Made by a program: the position numbers and the translations under genes
Shown here: positions 1-6,417 of the stretch, piece after piece
Numbering within the stretch: the first letter of the stretch is position 1
Layout: the number at the start of each line of letters is the position of its first letter
The notes under the pieces: generated by a model
Told to the model about the DNA's origin: nothing
What the model saw: the letters and a program-made list of their open reading frames with translations, nothing else
Database searches by the model: none
IMG/VR virus record: IMGVR_UViG_3300020421_002737
Coordinates: 1 to 27,458 of that record
Length of the DNA: 27,458 bases
Origin: a virus
Strand: one strand, 5' to 3'

Positions 1-241
1 GTTTGTCCAGTGTTAATGTGTTGTTTGCAGGGACTTCCAAATTCTTTCCTACGTGATAAAACGTTGATCCACCATCTACAGTAACCTTAACAGTTACCTT
101 AGCTGCGTTTGACTCACTAGCATTTGATAGATATACAGCGTGAATTACAGCAGTTTCAGAACCTCCTGCTGTATATAAGTTTCCAGCAGACGAATCTGTC
201 GTTGGAACAGTTAATCCCGCATTTTTAAATGTACTTGCCAT
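1..241 (-). CDS. Virion structural protein, N-terminal part (runs off window)
   Basis: The ATG is at 241-239 on the minus strand, with an AGGA ribosome site about seven bases upstream, and the frame stays open to base 1, so the C-terminus lies outside the window. About 80 residues are visible. They begin MASTFKNAGLTVPTTDSSAG and continue with alternating hydrophobic strands (AVIHAVYLSNAS, KVTVKVTVDGG, TFYHVGKNLEVPANNTLTLD). This beta-rich pattern is one I recognise from small virion proteins of marine T4-like and other tailed phages, often annotated only as structural or hypothetical. It starts 8 bases after the TAG of the preceding gene (250-252), so it is probably the next gene of the same late transcript. 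The role in the particle is inferred from family resemblance and position; no enzymatic motif is visible. Confidence 0.75.
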   Translation of the reverse strand, partial: MASTFKNAGLTVPTTDSSAGNLYTAGGSETAVIHAVYLSNASESNAAKVTVKVTVDGGSTFYHVGKNLEVPANNTLTLDK

Positions 242-249
242 ATATTATC

Positions 250-630
250 CTACGAACCGAATACAACAGAATAAGCTAAAGCGTCATCTTGGGTACCTAT
301 TGTACCTGATGAATTAGGCAGTTTCAAAACATTATCAGCTGTAGGTTCTTCAACCTGTAGGATTGTTTCAAAAGCGTTCTCTAAATTACCTTCAAATATA
401 AAATGACTTCCATTCATAGTTATATTTTGGTCAGTTATAGCATTATTAGCGGTAACATCTTGTAGAGATACAGAACCTGCACCTCCTAACTCTTTGATTA
501 ATCCTGATGTTGTTTTTGTAAAAAACTTACCATCTTGAATATTCATAGCTAACTCTCCAACATCCATATTACCAGCTGATGGAATTCTAGTTGCTACTTC
601 TGTACGGTAAGGTTTAATTTTTGTTGCCAT
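250..630 (-). CDS. Short tail-fibre-like virion protein
   Basis: The protein has 126 residues and a fibre-type composition rich in N, T, G and S. Residues 20-50 hold a GELAMN...DGKFFTKT segment, the compact N-terminal fold found on many phage fibres and tropism proteins, followed by SLQDVTANNAITDQNITMNG. Near residues 92-112 is EPTADNVLKLPNSSGTIGT, a module that recurs in the 283-residue protein at 15043-15894. The start codon overlaps the upstream stop as TAATG, which suggests translational coupling within the left virion run. The ribosome site is weak (AAGA). It is probably a fibre or fibre-base component. No lytic or depolymerase motif is seen, and the exact attachment partner is unknown. 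Confidence 0.7.
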   Translation of the reverse strand: MATKIKPYRTEVATRIPSAGNMDVGELAMNIQDGKFFTKTTSGLIKELGGAGSVSLQDVTANNAITDQNITMNGSHFIFEGNLENAFETILQVEEPTADNVLKLPNSSGTIGTQDDALAYSVVFGS

Positions 631-848
631 TATCTTTTCTTACTCTTCATTCTTGCTCTAAATTTAATTTTGTTTATTAGTTTACTTTTTGTTAATCGTC
701 TGTCTAATTCAATACCCATTTTTCTACCAATGGATTCTAATTGTTTTTTTGTTCTTGATTGTAATTCTTTTAATGATATAGTTTCTGGTTTTTTTATAGA
801 AGGAGCGCCTGAAACAAAAAACCATTTAATCTTCTTCCAAAGATTCAT
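630..848 (-). CDS. Small basic SAP/HeH-like protein
   Basis: The protein has 72 residues and is strongly basic, with a lysine/arginine-rich C-terminus (KFRARMKSKKR). Residues 27-62 read as a two-helix unit of the SAP/HeH or Rho-N type: a first helix (LKELQSRTKKQLESIGRKMG), then IELDRRLTKSKLINKIK with the typical turn G-I-E-L-D-x-R-x-T-K. Such small helix-extension-helix units commonly bind nucleic acid or serve as protein adaptors. The N-terminal MNLWKKIKWFF is amphipathic and could touch membrane or another protein. A good GGAGGAA ribosome site precedes the ATG, which overlaps the stop of the long fibre gene as TAATG. It may be packed with or assist the virion, but its role is not established from sequence. 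Confidence 0.65.
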   Translation of the reverse strand: MNLWKKIKWFFVSGAPSIKKPETISLKELQSRTKKQLESIGRKMGIELDRRLTKSKLINKIKFRARMKSKKR

Positions 849-2557
849 TAGAAAGTTCCTCCATCAACTGTAGAAACTTCTACGTCACCAGAGGTAACTG
901 TAAAGTTTGAAGAATTAAATGAAGCTACTCCTATGTTTGATGTACTTGCTAATTCACCAACTATTTGTAATGTATTACCACTTGCAATAGTATTGATACC
1001 TTCTCCAGCAAGAAACTCTAAAGTTCCACCAACTCTAACTTGACCAGCAGTTGATGTTTCATCTTTAAAATATAAAGGATCAGCAAGTTTATCACTTGCA
1101 ATACTTCCTGCTAACATAGCACTTGTAATTCCTAATGCTTTAACTCTTAATGCGTCTCCACTTACTTCTACAGAAGAACCATCAACAGCAACATCTATTG
1201 TATTGCCTGATTTTGTTAAAGCTGCACCAGCAGTAATTTGACCTGCACCAGAAAATTGTGCTACATCTAAATCTGTTGTTCCAAATGTTGGAGCACCTGT
1301 GTGTGTAAAAGTATAACCATTGTTAGCATTAGCAGTTCCTTCTTCTACAAATACGAAAGCACCACCAGATAATTCTGCTGGTTGGTCTTCTGGAGTTGCT
1401 CTTGTTAATACAAAAGCAGTTGAACCATTACCAACAGTTGTCACCACGTAAATTCCGTTTTGAGCAGCTGCTGTTTGGTCTTTTACTAAAATTCTATCTG
1501 CAACACTTGGAGTTGTTCCATCAAGTGATAATGCACCATTTGATGAAGCAGTTAAAGTTGCACCAACACCAGCAGTTCCGTTATTATAAGTTGCTGATAA
1601 ATTAGCAGTTGTACCTAATCTACAAGAAGGTTTAGTATCTAAACCTTGAGCAACTTGGTCAACGTATGCTTTGTTGGCAAGAGATTGGTTTTGGAAACCA
1701 GCTCTATCTTCGTAACCACTAGGTACTATAATTGTACCAGTTCCGTGTGGTGTTATATTAATATTTTTATTAGAAGCAGTTGTAGTAATAGATTGACCAT
1801 CTATTGTAATGTCATCTATTACTATTGACGTTAATCCTGCAACGTCTGTTTGCGTAGCGCCTAAAGTTAATGTTGATGATCCTAATGTTGTAGTAGGATT
1901 TTCTAAATTTGCATTTGATATAGCTGCACTACCTGATAGGTTAGCATTTGTTAATGCTGTTGCTTGAATTTCTACATTGTTATCGGTAACAACTGCATTC
2001 ATTCCAGAACCACCAGCAAAAGTTAATGTTTCGGAAGTGTTGTATGTATCTGTTCCTGTGTCACCTGCTAAATCAATAAATTGATTAACTGTTGCAAAAG
2101 ATAAGTTTCCTGCACCATCAGTTTTCATAAACTGATTAGCAGCACCATCACCATCTGGTAATGTAAATGTTGTTGTTGAGGTTACGTTGTTTGGTGCTTT
2201 AAGTCCAATAAACGCTGAACCGTTATTAGTTCCTTCGTTTAATTTAACTGTACCACCAACTGTTGTAGCATTACCTATAATTAATTCGTCTATTGATTTA
2301 TTGGCGTCTACTAGTACAGCACCGTTTGCTGTTAACGTACCGTGTACGTGATCCAACATATCTGTAAAATATTGACCACCAATTACTGAAATATTATTTG
2401 CGTCTCCGTTACCGTCTACACCACCTTCACCTATAAAGATTCTATCTCCTAGGTTACCTTGCGTTCCTGTTCCATATGTATATGCTAATTCACCTAATTT
2501 TAGTGTACCTGGTGCTGAAGTTGCCGAACTTCTTTTTATCTGTATTACTGTTGCCAT
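848..2557 (-). CDS. Long modular tail-fibre protein
   Basis: The protein has 569 residues. The N-terminus (MATVIQIKRSSATSAPGTLK, then GELAYTYGTGTQ...GDRIFIGEGG) matches the small head domain found at the start of many phage fibres and tropism determinants. Residues 80-130 contain HGTLTANGAVLVDANKSIDE, a beta-prism-like repeat. Residues about 290-440 form a widespread fibre module: ANKAYVDQVAQGLDTKPSCR, ADRILVKDQTAAAQNGIYVV, an RATPEDQPAELSGGAFVFVE segment, and DVAQFSGAGQITAGAALTKS. The C-terminus ends VEVSTVDGGTF. The composition (A, T, S, N, G) and lack of catalytic residues indicate a trimeric structural or receptor-binding fibre. It follows the 82-residue protein by 7 bases; the only good ribosome-like sequence is rather distant. 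Which T4 fibre it replaces cannot be told. Confidence 0.85.
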   Translation of the reverse strand: MATVIQIKRSSATSAPGTLKLGELAYTYGTGTQGNLGDRIFIGEGGVDGNGDANNISVIGGQYFTDMLDHVHGTLTANGAVLVDANKSIDELIIGNATTVGGTVKLNEGTNNGSAFIGLKAPNNVTSTTTFTLPDGDGAANQFMKTDGAGNLSFATVNQFIDLAGDTGTDTYNTSETLTFAGGSGMNAVVTDNNVEIQATALTNANLSGSAAISNANLENPTTTLGSSTLTLGATQTDVAGLTSIVIDDITIDGQSITTTASNKNINITPHGTGTIIVPSGYEDRAGFQNQSLANKAYVDQVAQGLDTKPSCRLGTTANLSATYNNGTAGVGATLTASSNGALSLDGTTPSVADRILVKDQTAAAQNGIYVVTTVGNGSTAFVLTRATPEDQPAELSGGAFVFVEEGTANANNGYTFTHTGAPTFGTTDLDVAQFSGAGQITAGAALTKSGNTIDVAVDGSSVEVSGDALRVKALGITSAMLAGSIASDKLADPLYFKDETSTAGQVRVGGTLEFLAGEGINTIASGNTLQIVGELASTSNIGVASFNSSNFTVTSGDVEVSTVDGGTF

Positions 2558-2564
2558 AACTTAT

Positions 2565-2813
2565 TTAAAAACTCCCGCAATTAAATAATAGTGTACCTGT
2601 TGTGGTAACTATTTCTGTTCTGGTCACAAATTTTCCATCACTTGCTCTATACTGTATCATAGATCCATCTTCTAAAGAAGTCGTATCTACATCTCCCAAA
2701 AGAGAGAATTTTAATTGTGAGTTTTGAGCAGCCTGTCCAGACGGTAAAGTTACCGAAACTGCTTGTGGACCAGATTGTGTGTTTACATTAATTTTTGCTG
2801 TAATATCAGGCAT
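2565..2813 (-). CDS. Small virion/fibre-associated protein
   Basis: The protein has 82 residues. The central part, LLGDVDTTSLEDGSMIQYRA followed by SDGKFVTRTEI, is a recurrent phage-fibre phrase (S/L-x-D-V-D-T-x-x-L-x-D-G-x-x-x-Q-Y). The C-terminus TTGTLLFNCGSF resembles the ends of other fibre-like proteins in this window (VDGGTF at 848-2557). The start has an excellent GGGAGAGAG ribosome site and a TATAAATA late promoter exactly 18 bases upstream, so it heads a transcript including the long fibre gene. It is probably a small virion or fibre-assembly component. There is no recognisable enzymatic feature, and the name is by resemblance only. Confidence 0.7.
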   Translation of the reverse strand: MPDITAKINVNTQSGPQAVSVTLPSGQAAQNSQLKFSLLGDVDTTSLEDGSMIQYRASDGKFVTRTEIVTTTGTLLFNCGSF

Positions 2814-2831
2814 TACTCTCTCCCTATACTA

Positions 2832-2839
2832 TATTTATA
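2832..2839 (-). promoter_or_regulatory. T4-type late promoter box TATAAATA
   Basis: The minus strand reads TATAAATA here, the exact consensus used by the T4 gp55 late sigma factor. The spacer to the ATG of the 82-residue gene is 18 bases. Assuming T4 geometry (start about six bases past the box), the leader would be about 12 bases and consists mostly of the ribosome site AGGGAGAGAG. The box lies in one of the few intergenic gaps. An eight-base AT-only word will also occur by chance in this genome; placement is the main support. Confidence 0.7.
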
Positions 2840-2855
2840 ACAAAAATAAGTTTGA

Positions 2856-3191
2856 TTAAGTGGTAACTTGAGGTCTTACTGTAATTAATCCTTCAATGAC
2901 TCGGGTTACTTCTGTACCTTTAGTGATTTCAAGGTCGTACACATATCTTTCTGCGTCTAGGGCAGCTGATTGTGCTGATGTTAATGATAAGGTTACAACT
3001 CCAGTTGCTCTATCTGAAGGCATTGTAACCGTAAAGTTTGTTCTTGTTCTAGTTGACGCATATCCTTTTGCCATTTTGGCTGCACCTGTATAATCCGTAA
3101 GATTAAATGGTTGTCCATTTGCGTCTTTTACGGTAACATCGGAACTAAACGTAGCTCCTTGGTCTATTGTTAGGTTAGCTATTGCGGCCAT
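2856..3191 (-). CDS. Beta-rich virion protein, BppU-N-like
   Basis: The protein has 111 residues: D-Q-G-A-T-F near the start, then VTVKDANGQPFNLTDYTGAA, KMAKGYASTRTRTNF, GVVTLSLTSAQSAALDAERY, VYDLEI and TRVIEGLITVRPQVT. This order of strands (a polarised input, a linear term with LTDYT, alternating strands, YVYDLEI, then EG-x-I-T-V-x-P-x-V-T) is a common small phage structural fold, similar to the N-terminal domain of baseplate upper proteins (BppU). It lies three bases after the 66-residue gene and 42 bases before the next, and so belongs to the left virion run. The likely role is a fibre-base or connector domain. The family is recognised by pattern, not by search. Confidence 0.7.
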   Translation of the reverse strand: MAAIANLTIDQGATFSSDVTVKDANGQPFNLTDYTGAAKMAKGYASTRTRTNFTVTMPSDRATGVVTLSLTSAQSAALDAERYVYDLEITKGTEVTRVIEGLITVRPQVTT

Positions 3192-3194
3192 CTA

Positions 3195-3395
3195 TTACTT
3201 TTTCTCTTCTGGTACTTGTTTTTTAATCAGTTTGACTATTTTTTCGTTATAAAACTTGGTTAAAACATCTATCTTTTCAATCTCAATCAAGTGTCTAGTC
3301 TTACTTACTTGTATTTCTTGTCTAACAGCAATACAATTCTGTAATTCAGGACTAAACTTTGTTTCGTCATACTCTTTTCCATCAATTGTTATCAT
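3195..3395 (-). CDS. Short coiled-coil phage protein, DUF6447-like
   Basis: The protein has 66 residues. It starts MITIDGKEYDETKFSPELQN, the I-x-I-D-G-K-E-Y-D head typical of a small phage family (I believe DUF6447), followed by one long charged helix (QEIQVSKTRHLIEIEKIDVL) likely to form a coiled coil. A GGAG ribosome site lies about eight bases before the ATG, and a perfect minus-strand late promoter box lies 32 bases upstream, so this gene opens the left virion run. Homologues of this type accompany fibre genes in marine phages, possibly as assembly helpers or small virion parts. The function is not demonstrated. Confidence 0.65.
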   Translation of the reverse strand: MITIDGKEYDETKFSPELQNCIAVRQEIQVSKTRHLIEIEKIDVLTKFYNEKIVKLIKKQVPEEKK

Positions 3396-3427
3396 TGAAT
3401 AATCTCCATTTCAGTATTTTATATTAC

Positions 3428-3435
3428 TATTTATA
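3428..3435 (-). promoter_or_regulatory. T4-type late promoter, minus arm of divergent pair
   Basis: The minus strand carries a perfect TATAAATA ending 32 bases before the ATG of the 66-residue gene. It is separated by only three bases from an identical box on the plus strand, so the two boxes form a 19-base near-palindrome. The predicted start lies around 3421. It would serve the left virion run. Confidence 0.75.
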
Positions 3436-3438
3436 CGT

Positions 3439-3446
3439 TATAAATA
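3439..3446 (+). promoter_or_regulatory. T4-type late promoter, plus arm of divergent pair
   Basis: This is a perfect TATAAATA on the plus strand, 30 bases before the ATG of the 105-residue gene. The predicted start lies near 3452. A strong AAGGAG ribosome site (3465-3470) follows. The arrangement back-to-back with 3428-3435 means polymerases bound at both sites would collide, so the pair may be mutually exclusive. Confidence 0.75.
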
Positions 3447-3476
3447 ACTATATAGAGATTTAAAAAGGAGAAAATT

Positions 3477-3794
3477 ATGGCACATTGGTCATTAGTAACC
3501 TATACAAGACCCAATACTGGAGTATCTTGGTATACCCCTGGATCAGACGTTATGACTGTAGTTAACGCACAGTTAAATAGCGACCCTAAACTTATTGAGA
3601 GTTATGAGGTAACTGAATCAGGAGACGGATTGAAACAATATTATAAGATAGCTTTTAAAGATGAATCTACATCTGAAGCTTTAGCTGAGAATGCAACTTA
3701 TTTAGCAAACGTAACCGAAAGAAATAACTATTGTACTGCAAATAATATAACTTGTAATGTACAACAATTTGGTGCTACAGAACCTACTATATAG
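3477..3794 (+). CDS. Unknown 105-residue phage protein
   Basis: The start is well supported: AAGGAG six bases before the ATG, and a perfect late promoter box 30 bases upstream. The protein begins MAHWSLVTYTRPNTGVSWYT and continues with a predicted alternation of strands and helices (VMTVVNAQLNS, LIESYEVTE, GLKQYYKIAFKDE). A helix ALAENATYLANVTERNNY leads to two cysteines in YCTANNITCNV. The layout resembles a small ferredoxin-like alpha/beta fold. The T-R-P-N-T phrase is one I associate with small marine phage proteins, but I cannot name a function. It is the only gene on the plus strand in the left part, and its end overlaps the end of the convergent acyltransferase-like gene by eight bases. 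There is no signal peptide or membrane segment. Confidence 0.75.
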   Translation: MAHWSLVTYTRPNTGVSWYTPGSDVMTVVNAQLNSDPKLIESYEVTESGDGLKQYYKIAFKDESTSEALAENATYLANVTERNNYCTANNITCNVQQFGATEPTI

Positions 3795-4347
3795 GTCTAC
3801 TTGGTAAGTTAAAATCTTTATATCCTTCAACTTTCAAAATAGCAACATTCTGCCAACACATTGTATTATCGTTAGGTTCGCTATTGCAAGTATAATATAG
3901 TTTTGGTAATATAGTAAATTGATGTTTATTTTTTAAATTCCATCTTTCAACCATTCTATACATAGCAGGTCTTCTTTTGATACCTTGTATTGAAAAGAAA
4001 GGTATTAGATTTTTTGATAGTGCTATTTCTAATTGTTCAGGAAGAAAATAAGTTGAAGCTATAGCTTTTAATTCTCTTTCATTTAGAAAATTTAATCCAC
4101 TACTACGTGCTTCTTTGAAATAATAAGTACGGTCTAATACTCTACAAAATTTAGATTCCCAACGAGGAGTTTGAAAGATACCTGACATAGCGACAATCTC
4201 ACCACCATATATTGCTGTATGATATGCTAAATAATTATCTATTCTATTTTCAAAATTATTAAAGTTAGCAGAATCATCTTTTGCCATTTCAGCTAATCCT
4301 AACATTTTATCTTTAGACTTAACTATATCATTAATTATTATTTTCAT
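3787..4347 (-). CDS. Possible GNAT-like acyltransferase
   Basis: The protein has 186 residues and is the last gene of the minus cargo operon. Features that suggest an N-acetyltransferase-type fold are an N-terminal helical half (residues 12-45), a strand segment GEIVAMSGIFQTPRW around 49-63, CRVLDRTYYFKEAR at about 68-81, and a later IPFFSIQGIKRRPAMYRMVE segment where GNATs carry their acyl-CoA region. The canonical Q/R-x-x-G-x-G/A pyrophosphate loop is not clear, so the assignment is tentative. Marine phages commonly have such proteins annotated as N-acetyltransferase. The ATG overlaps the preceding stop by one base, implying coupling to the 2OG oxygenase gene. It might acylate an amino-sugar or a protein; this is inference. 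Confidence 0.6.
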   Translation of the reverse strand: MKIIINDIVKSKDKMLGLAEMAKDDSANFNNFENRIDNYLAYHTAIYGGEIVAMSGIFQTPRWESKFCRVLDRTYYFKEARSSGLNFLNERELKAIASTYFLPEQLEIALSKNLIPFFSIQGIKRRPAMYRMVERWNLKNKHQFTILPKLYYTCNSEPNDNTMCWQNVAILKVEGYKDFNLPSRPI

Positions 4348-4955
4348 TATAAATCATCTTGTCCATTTACAGCAACAACTAATCTAATACAATCTTCTTT
4401 ACCAAAATTCCAAGCTGAGTGTGTCCAACCTTGATTTACAAAATATACAGAACCATCTGCTTTCATATTTAACAATTCAGGTTCTTCTCCTTTTCTTTTA
4501 ACAGCAGTAAACGACCATTCATTTGTTTTTAATGGTATAAAATATCTAACACTATAAGTTGTATCATAATCCATATGAGGTAATATATGAGCACCTGGTT
4601 TTTTAATTATAATTCTAGCTCTTGTTGCAGGAGATTTAAACATTTTAATTACTTCTTCTACGTATGTTCCTCTTAAACATTCCACAAGTGTTGTATAATT
4701 TCTTTCATCATATTTTACATCTCTATGACCATCTAAAGGTAAAGTGTAATTACTATTTTCTGTTAATTCTGTAATAGGTATTTGTTCGTATAACTCATTT
4801 AAAAAAGGTGTAGCGCATTTAACATTTAAATTATCTCTATACTTTACCAAGTTATCTTTATTATCTTCTATAACTTTTAAAAGTTTATCTTTATCTATTG
4901 TTAATGATATTTTTTTGTAATTTGGTAATTCTGTTCTAGTTTTATTTTTTATCAT
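4347..4955 (-). CDS. Fe(II)/2-oxoglutarate oxygenase, Asp/Asn hydroxylase-like
   Basis: The protein has 202 residues with a cupin (double-stranded beta-helix) core in the C-terminal half. The iron triad is visible: H127 and D129 in ILPHMDYD, and H179 in GWTHSAWN. The 2-oxoglutarate-binding arginine R191 follows 12 residues later in CIRLVV. R136 in SVRYFIPL is also typical of the aspartyl/asparaginyl beta-hydroxylase-like group. All catalytic residues therefore appear intact, and the protein should hydroxylate a substrate using O2 and 2OG. The substrate is unknown; neighbours (desaturase, sugar epimerase, acyltransferase-like) suggest a lipid, sugar or small-molecule target, although protein hydroxylation is the family's best-known activity. 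The start overlaps the desaturase stop by 14 bases. A GAAAGA ribosome site is present. Confidence 0.85.
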   Translation of the reverse strand: MIKNKTRTELPNYKKISLTIDKDKLLKVIEDNKDNLVKYRDNLNVKCATPFLNELYEQIPITELTENSNYTLPLDGHRDVKYDERNYTTLVECLRGTYVEEVIKMFKSPATRARIIIKKPGAHILPHMDYDTTYSVRYFIPLKTNEWSFTAVKRKGEEPELLNMKADGSVYFVNQGWTHSAWNFGKEDCIRLVVAVNGQDDL

Positions 4956-5583
4956 TTAAATATCTTTCTGCAAATAAACCACCTATATCCCATTTACCTA
5001 ATCTAATTTGTTTCCAATTATCGTGGTGTTTATCGTGATATCCTTCTCCAGCAGCAAACCAACTTATTATATGATTGGTTGTAGGACTTCCATTTTTATG
5101 TCCTAAAGTATTAAACAATCCATAAAATATAAAACTTAATACAAAAGGAATAACTATAAATCCAATAAAGAATTTAATACTAATTAATACTGCAATAATT
5201 GAACTAATAATATGTATAGTGTTATGATGTTTATGAAAAAATCTAATTCTTTTATTTTGTAATAAATCTTTAACTTCTTCTTTTTTTATTGTAGGATAAT
5301 TATACATCCACCTATTAAATAATACATTCCAAAAACCTTTATGTTTTGGTGAGTGTGGATCTTTTTCTGTATCTGAATATTTGTGGTGAGCTCTATGAGC
5401 AGCTGCCCAACCTAATGGAGACTTTGCACCTGTTAATACTATCATATATAAGGCTATAGTTTCCATTATAGGAGAGAGTTTAAAATCCATCCTATGAGTA
5501 AAGTATCTATGTAGTCCTATAGACAATCCAAAAATTGCAATAACTTGATACCATAATACTCCAAATAGTATTGTTTCAATCAT
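4942..5583 (-). CDS. Membrane fatty-acid desaturase (Delta-9-like)
   Basis: The protein has 213 residues. It would introduce a double bond into a membrane acyl chain with a di-iron centre. All histidine boxes are visible: HRYFTH (25-30), HRAHH (63-67) and HDKHH (183-187). So is the extra N-x-x-x-H (158-162, NTLGH), which supplies a further ligand in the acyl-CoA desaturase type. Hydrophobic segments lie at about 3-24, 38-58 and 124-157. It is compact beside cellular enzymes of roughly 300 residues, missing N- and C-terminal extensions rather than the core. Lipid desaturases are known auxiliary genes of marine cyanophages. An electron donor is not encoded nearby, so host ferredoxin is implied. 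The start overlaps the 43-residue gene by eight bases. Confidence 0.9.
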   Translation of the reverse strand: MIETILFGVLWYQVIAIFGLSIGLHRYFTHRMDFKLSPIMETIALYMIVLTGAKSPLGWAAAHRAHHKYSDTEKDPHSPKHKGFWNVLFNRWMYNYPTIKKEEVKDLLQNKRIRFFHKHHNTIHIISSIIAVLISIKFFIGFIVIPFVLSFIFYGLFNTLGHKNGSPTTNHIISWFAAGEGYHDKHHDNWKQIRLGKWDIGGLFAERYLNDKK

Positions 5584-5707
5584 CTTTTTGTTTTACGTCT
5601 TCCTCGTTAAATGTGTCGCCACTAGAAAAAAGTTTAGTTGTTTCTTCAGGCCAATTTATTGGTTGGCACGAAGCGTACCATTCGTCATAAGTTTTTTCTT
5701 CTATCAT
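5576..5707 (-). CDS. 43-residue acidic protein of unknown role
   Basis: This short reading frame fills the gap between the TauD-like and desaturase genes. Translation gives MIEEKTYDEWYASCQPINWP, then ETTKLFSSGDTFNEEDVKQK and a final DD before TGA. A GGAG ribosome site lies five bases before the ATG, and the stop overlaps the desaturase ATG (GATGATTGA), as for other genes of this operon. Composition is strongly acidic, with two tryptophans and a single cysteine. It has no membrane segment and no homology I can name. The coupling and ribosome site argue for real translation. It could be a small regulatory or partner protein for a neighbouring enzyme, but this is not supported by any motif. Confidence 0.65.
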   Translation of the reverse strand: MIEEKTYDEWYASCQPINWPEETTKLFSSGDTFNEEDVKQKDD

Positions 5708-5715
5708 TTGTTCTC

Positions 5716-6417
5716 CTATTCAATTGCAATTCTATGCATTAATCTTTCTTTCATATTATTAAATTCGTGTCTTTTATGTATAGTTAACCATTGTTCACTA
5801 ACAACTAAATCGCCATCTTCCCAATGATGGTCATATCTATATTTATCTTGTAGAATATGTTTTTTAAGATATTCAAATAAATCTTCTGGTATACCTTCTA
5901 TAATTTGATTAAAAGGAAAGTATAATCCTGTTAATCCCATTTTATTTTGATATACTAATTTATGAACATTATCTTTATTGTGGTGTTCGTGAAAAGTAGG
6001 ATCATCTGTATATCCACCTTTCTTAAAACCACAAGTGAAAGTTATATTAACACACTTCTTTTTAATATCCTCTGGTAAATCTTGCCAAGCTTTATAATTA
6101 TTAATCCAACTAGTGATACTTCCTTTACTTCCTTTAACAGCATATATCCATATTATAGAAGCTCTATTAGGATCACTTGGTTTGTTTGCGTGCCAATCTA
6201 AAACTTTTTTATGTCCAAATAAACCACCTTCGGTAACGTGAACTAATCCTGGAACTTCACCTTTAAACTGTTTATGTAATTCTAATTGTCTTTCTGATTT
6301 AGGTTTTTGAACTGTACCTAAAGACTCTGCTAATTTCATTTCTTCTTCCACAGATATTTTACCTAGTTTATGTACGCAAATTAAATCTGTAAAGACTTTT
6401 TCTCTAGTTATTTCCAT
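5716..6417 (-). CDS. TauD/TfdA-like Fe(II)/2OG dioxygenase with H-x-N motif
   Basis: The protein has 233 residues with a TauD/TfdA layout: N-terminal helix (residues 23-35, SVEEEMKLAESLGT), then HVTEGGLFGHKKVLDWHANK, the strand ASIIWIYAVKGSKGSITSWI, and a C-terminal EQWLTIHKRHEF...KERLMHR. H214 fits the distal iron histidine, and R225 and R229 follow it by 11 and 15 residues, the same spacing as the 2OG-binding arginines of E. coli TauD. The proximal motif is H76-A-N78 where TauD has H-x-D, so the carboxylate ligand is replaced by asparagine. It may still bind iron with a changed chemistry, or be inactive. It overlaps the upstream oxygenase by ten bases. The substrate is unknown. Confidence 0.8.
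   Translation of the reverse strand: MEITREKVFTDLICVHKLGKISVEEEMKLAESLGTVQKPKSERQLELHKQFKGEVPGLVHVTEGGLFGHKKVLDWHANKPSDPNRASIIWIYAVKGSKGSITSWINNYKAWQDLPEDIKKKCVNITFTCGFKKGGYTDDPTFHEHHNKDNVHKLVYQNKMGLTGLYFPFNQIIEGIPEDLFEYLKKHILQDKYRYDHHWEDGDLVVSEQWLTIHKRHEFNNMKERLMHRIAIE

Noticed and set aside
670-873. 67-residue plus-strand frame
   Set aside because: It is antisense to the basic SAP-like protein, which has a better ribosome site and an operon overlap.
5588-5827. 79-residue plus-strand hydrophobic frame
   Set aside because: It is antisense to the 43-residue gene and the TauD-like gene, and its hydrophobicity follows from complementing K/E codons.
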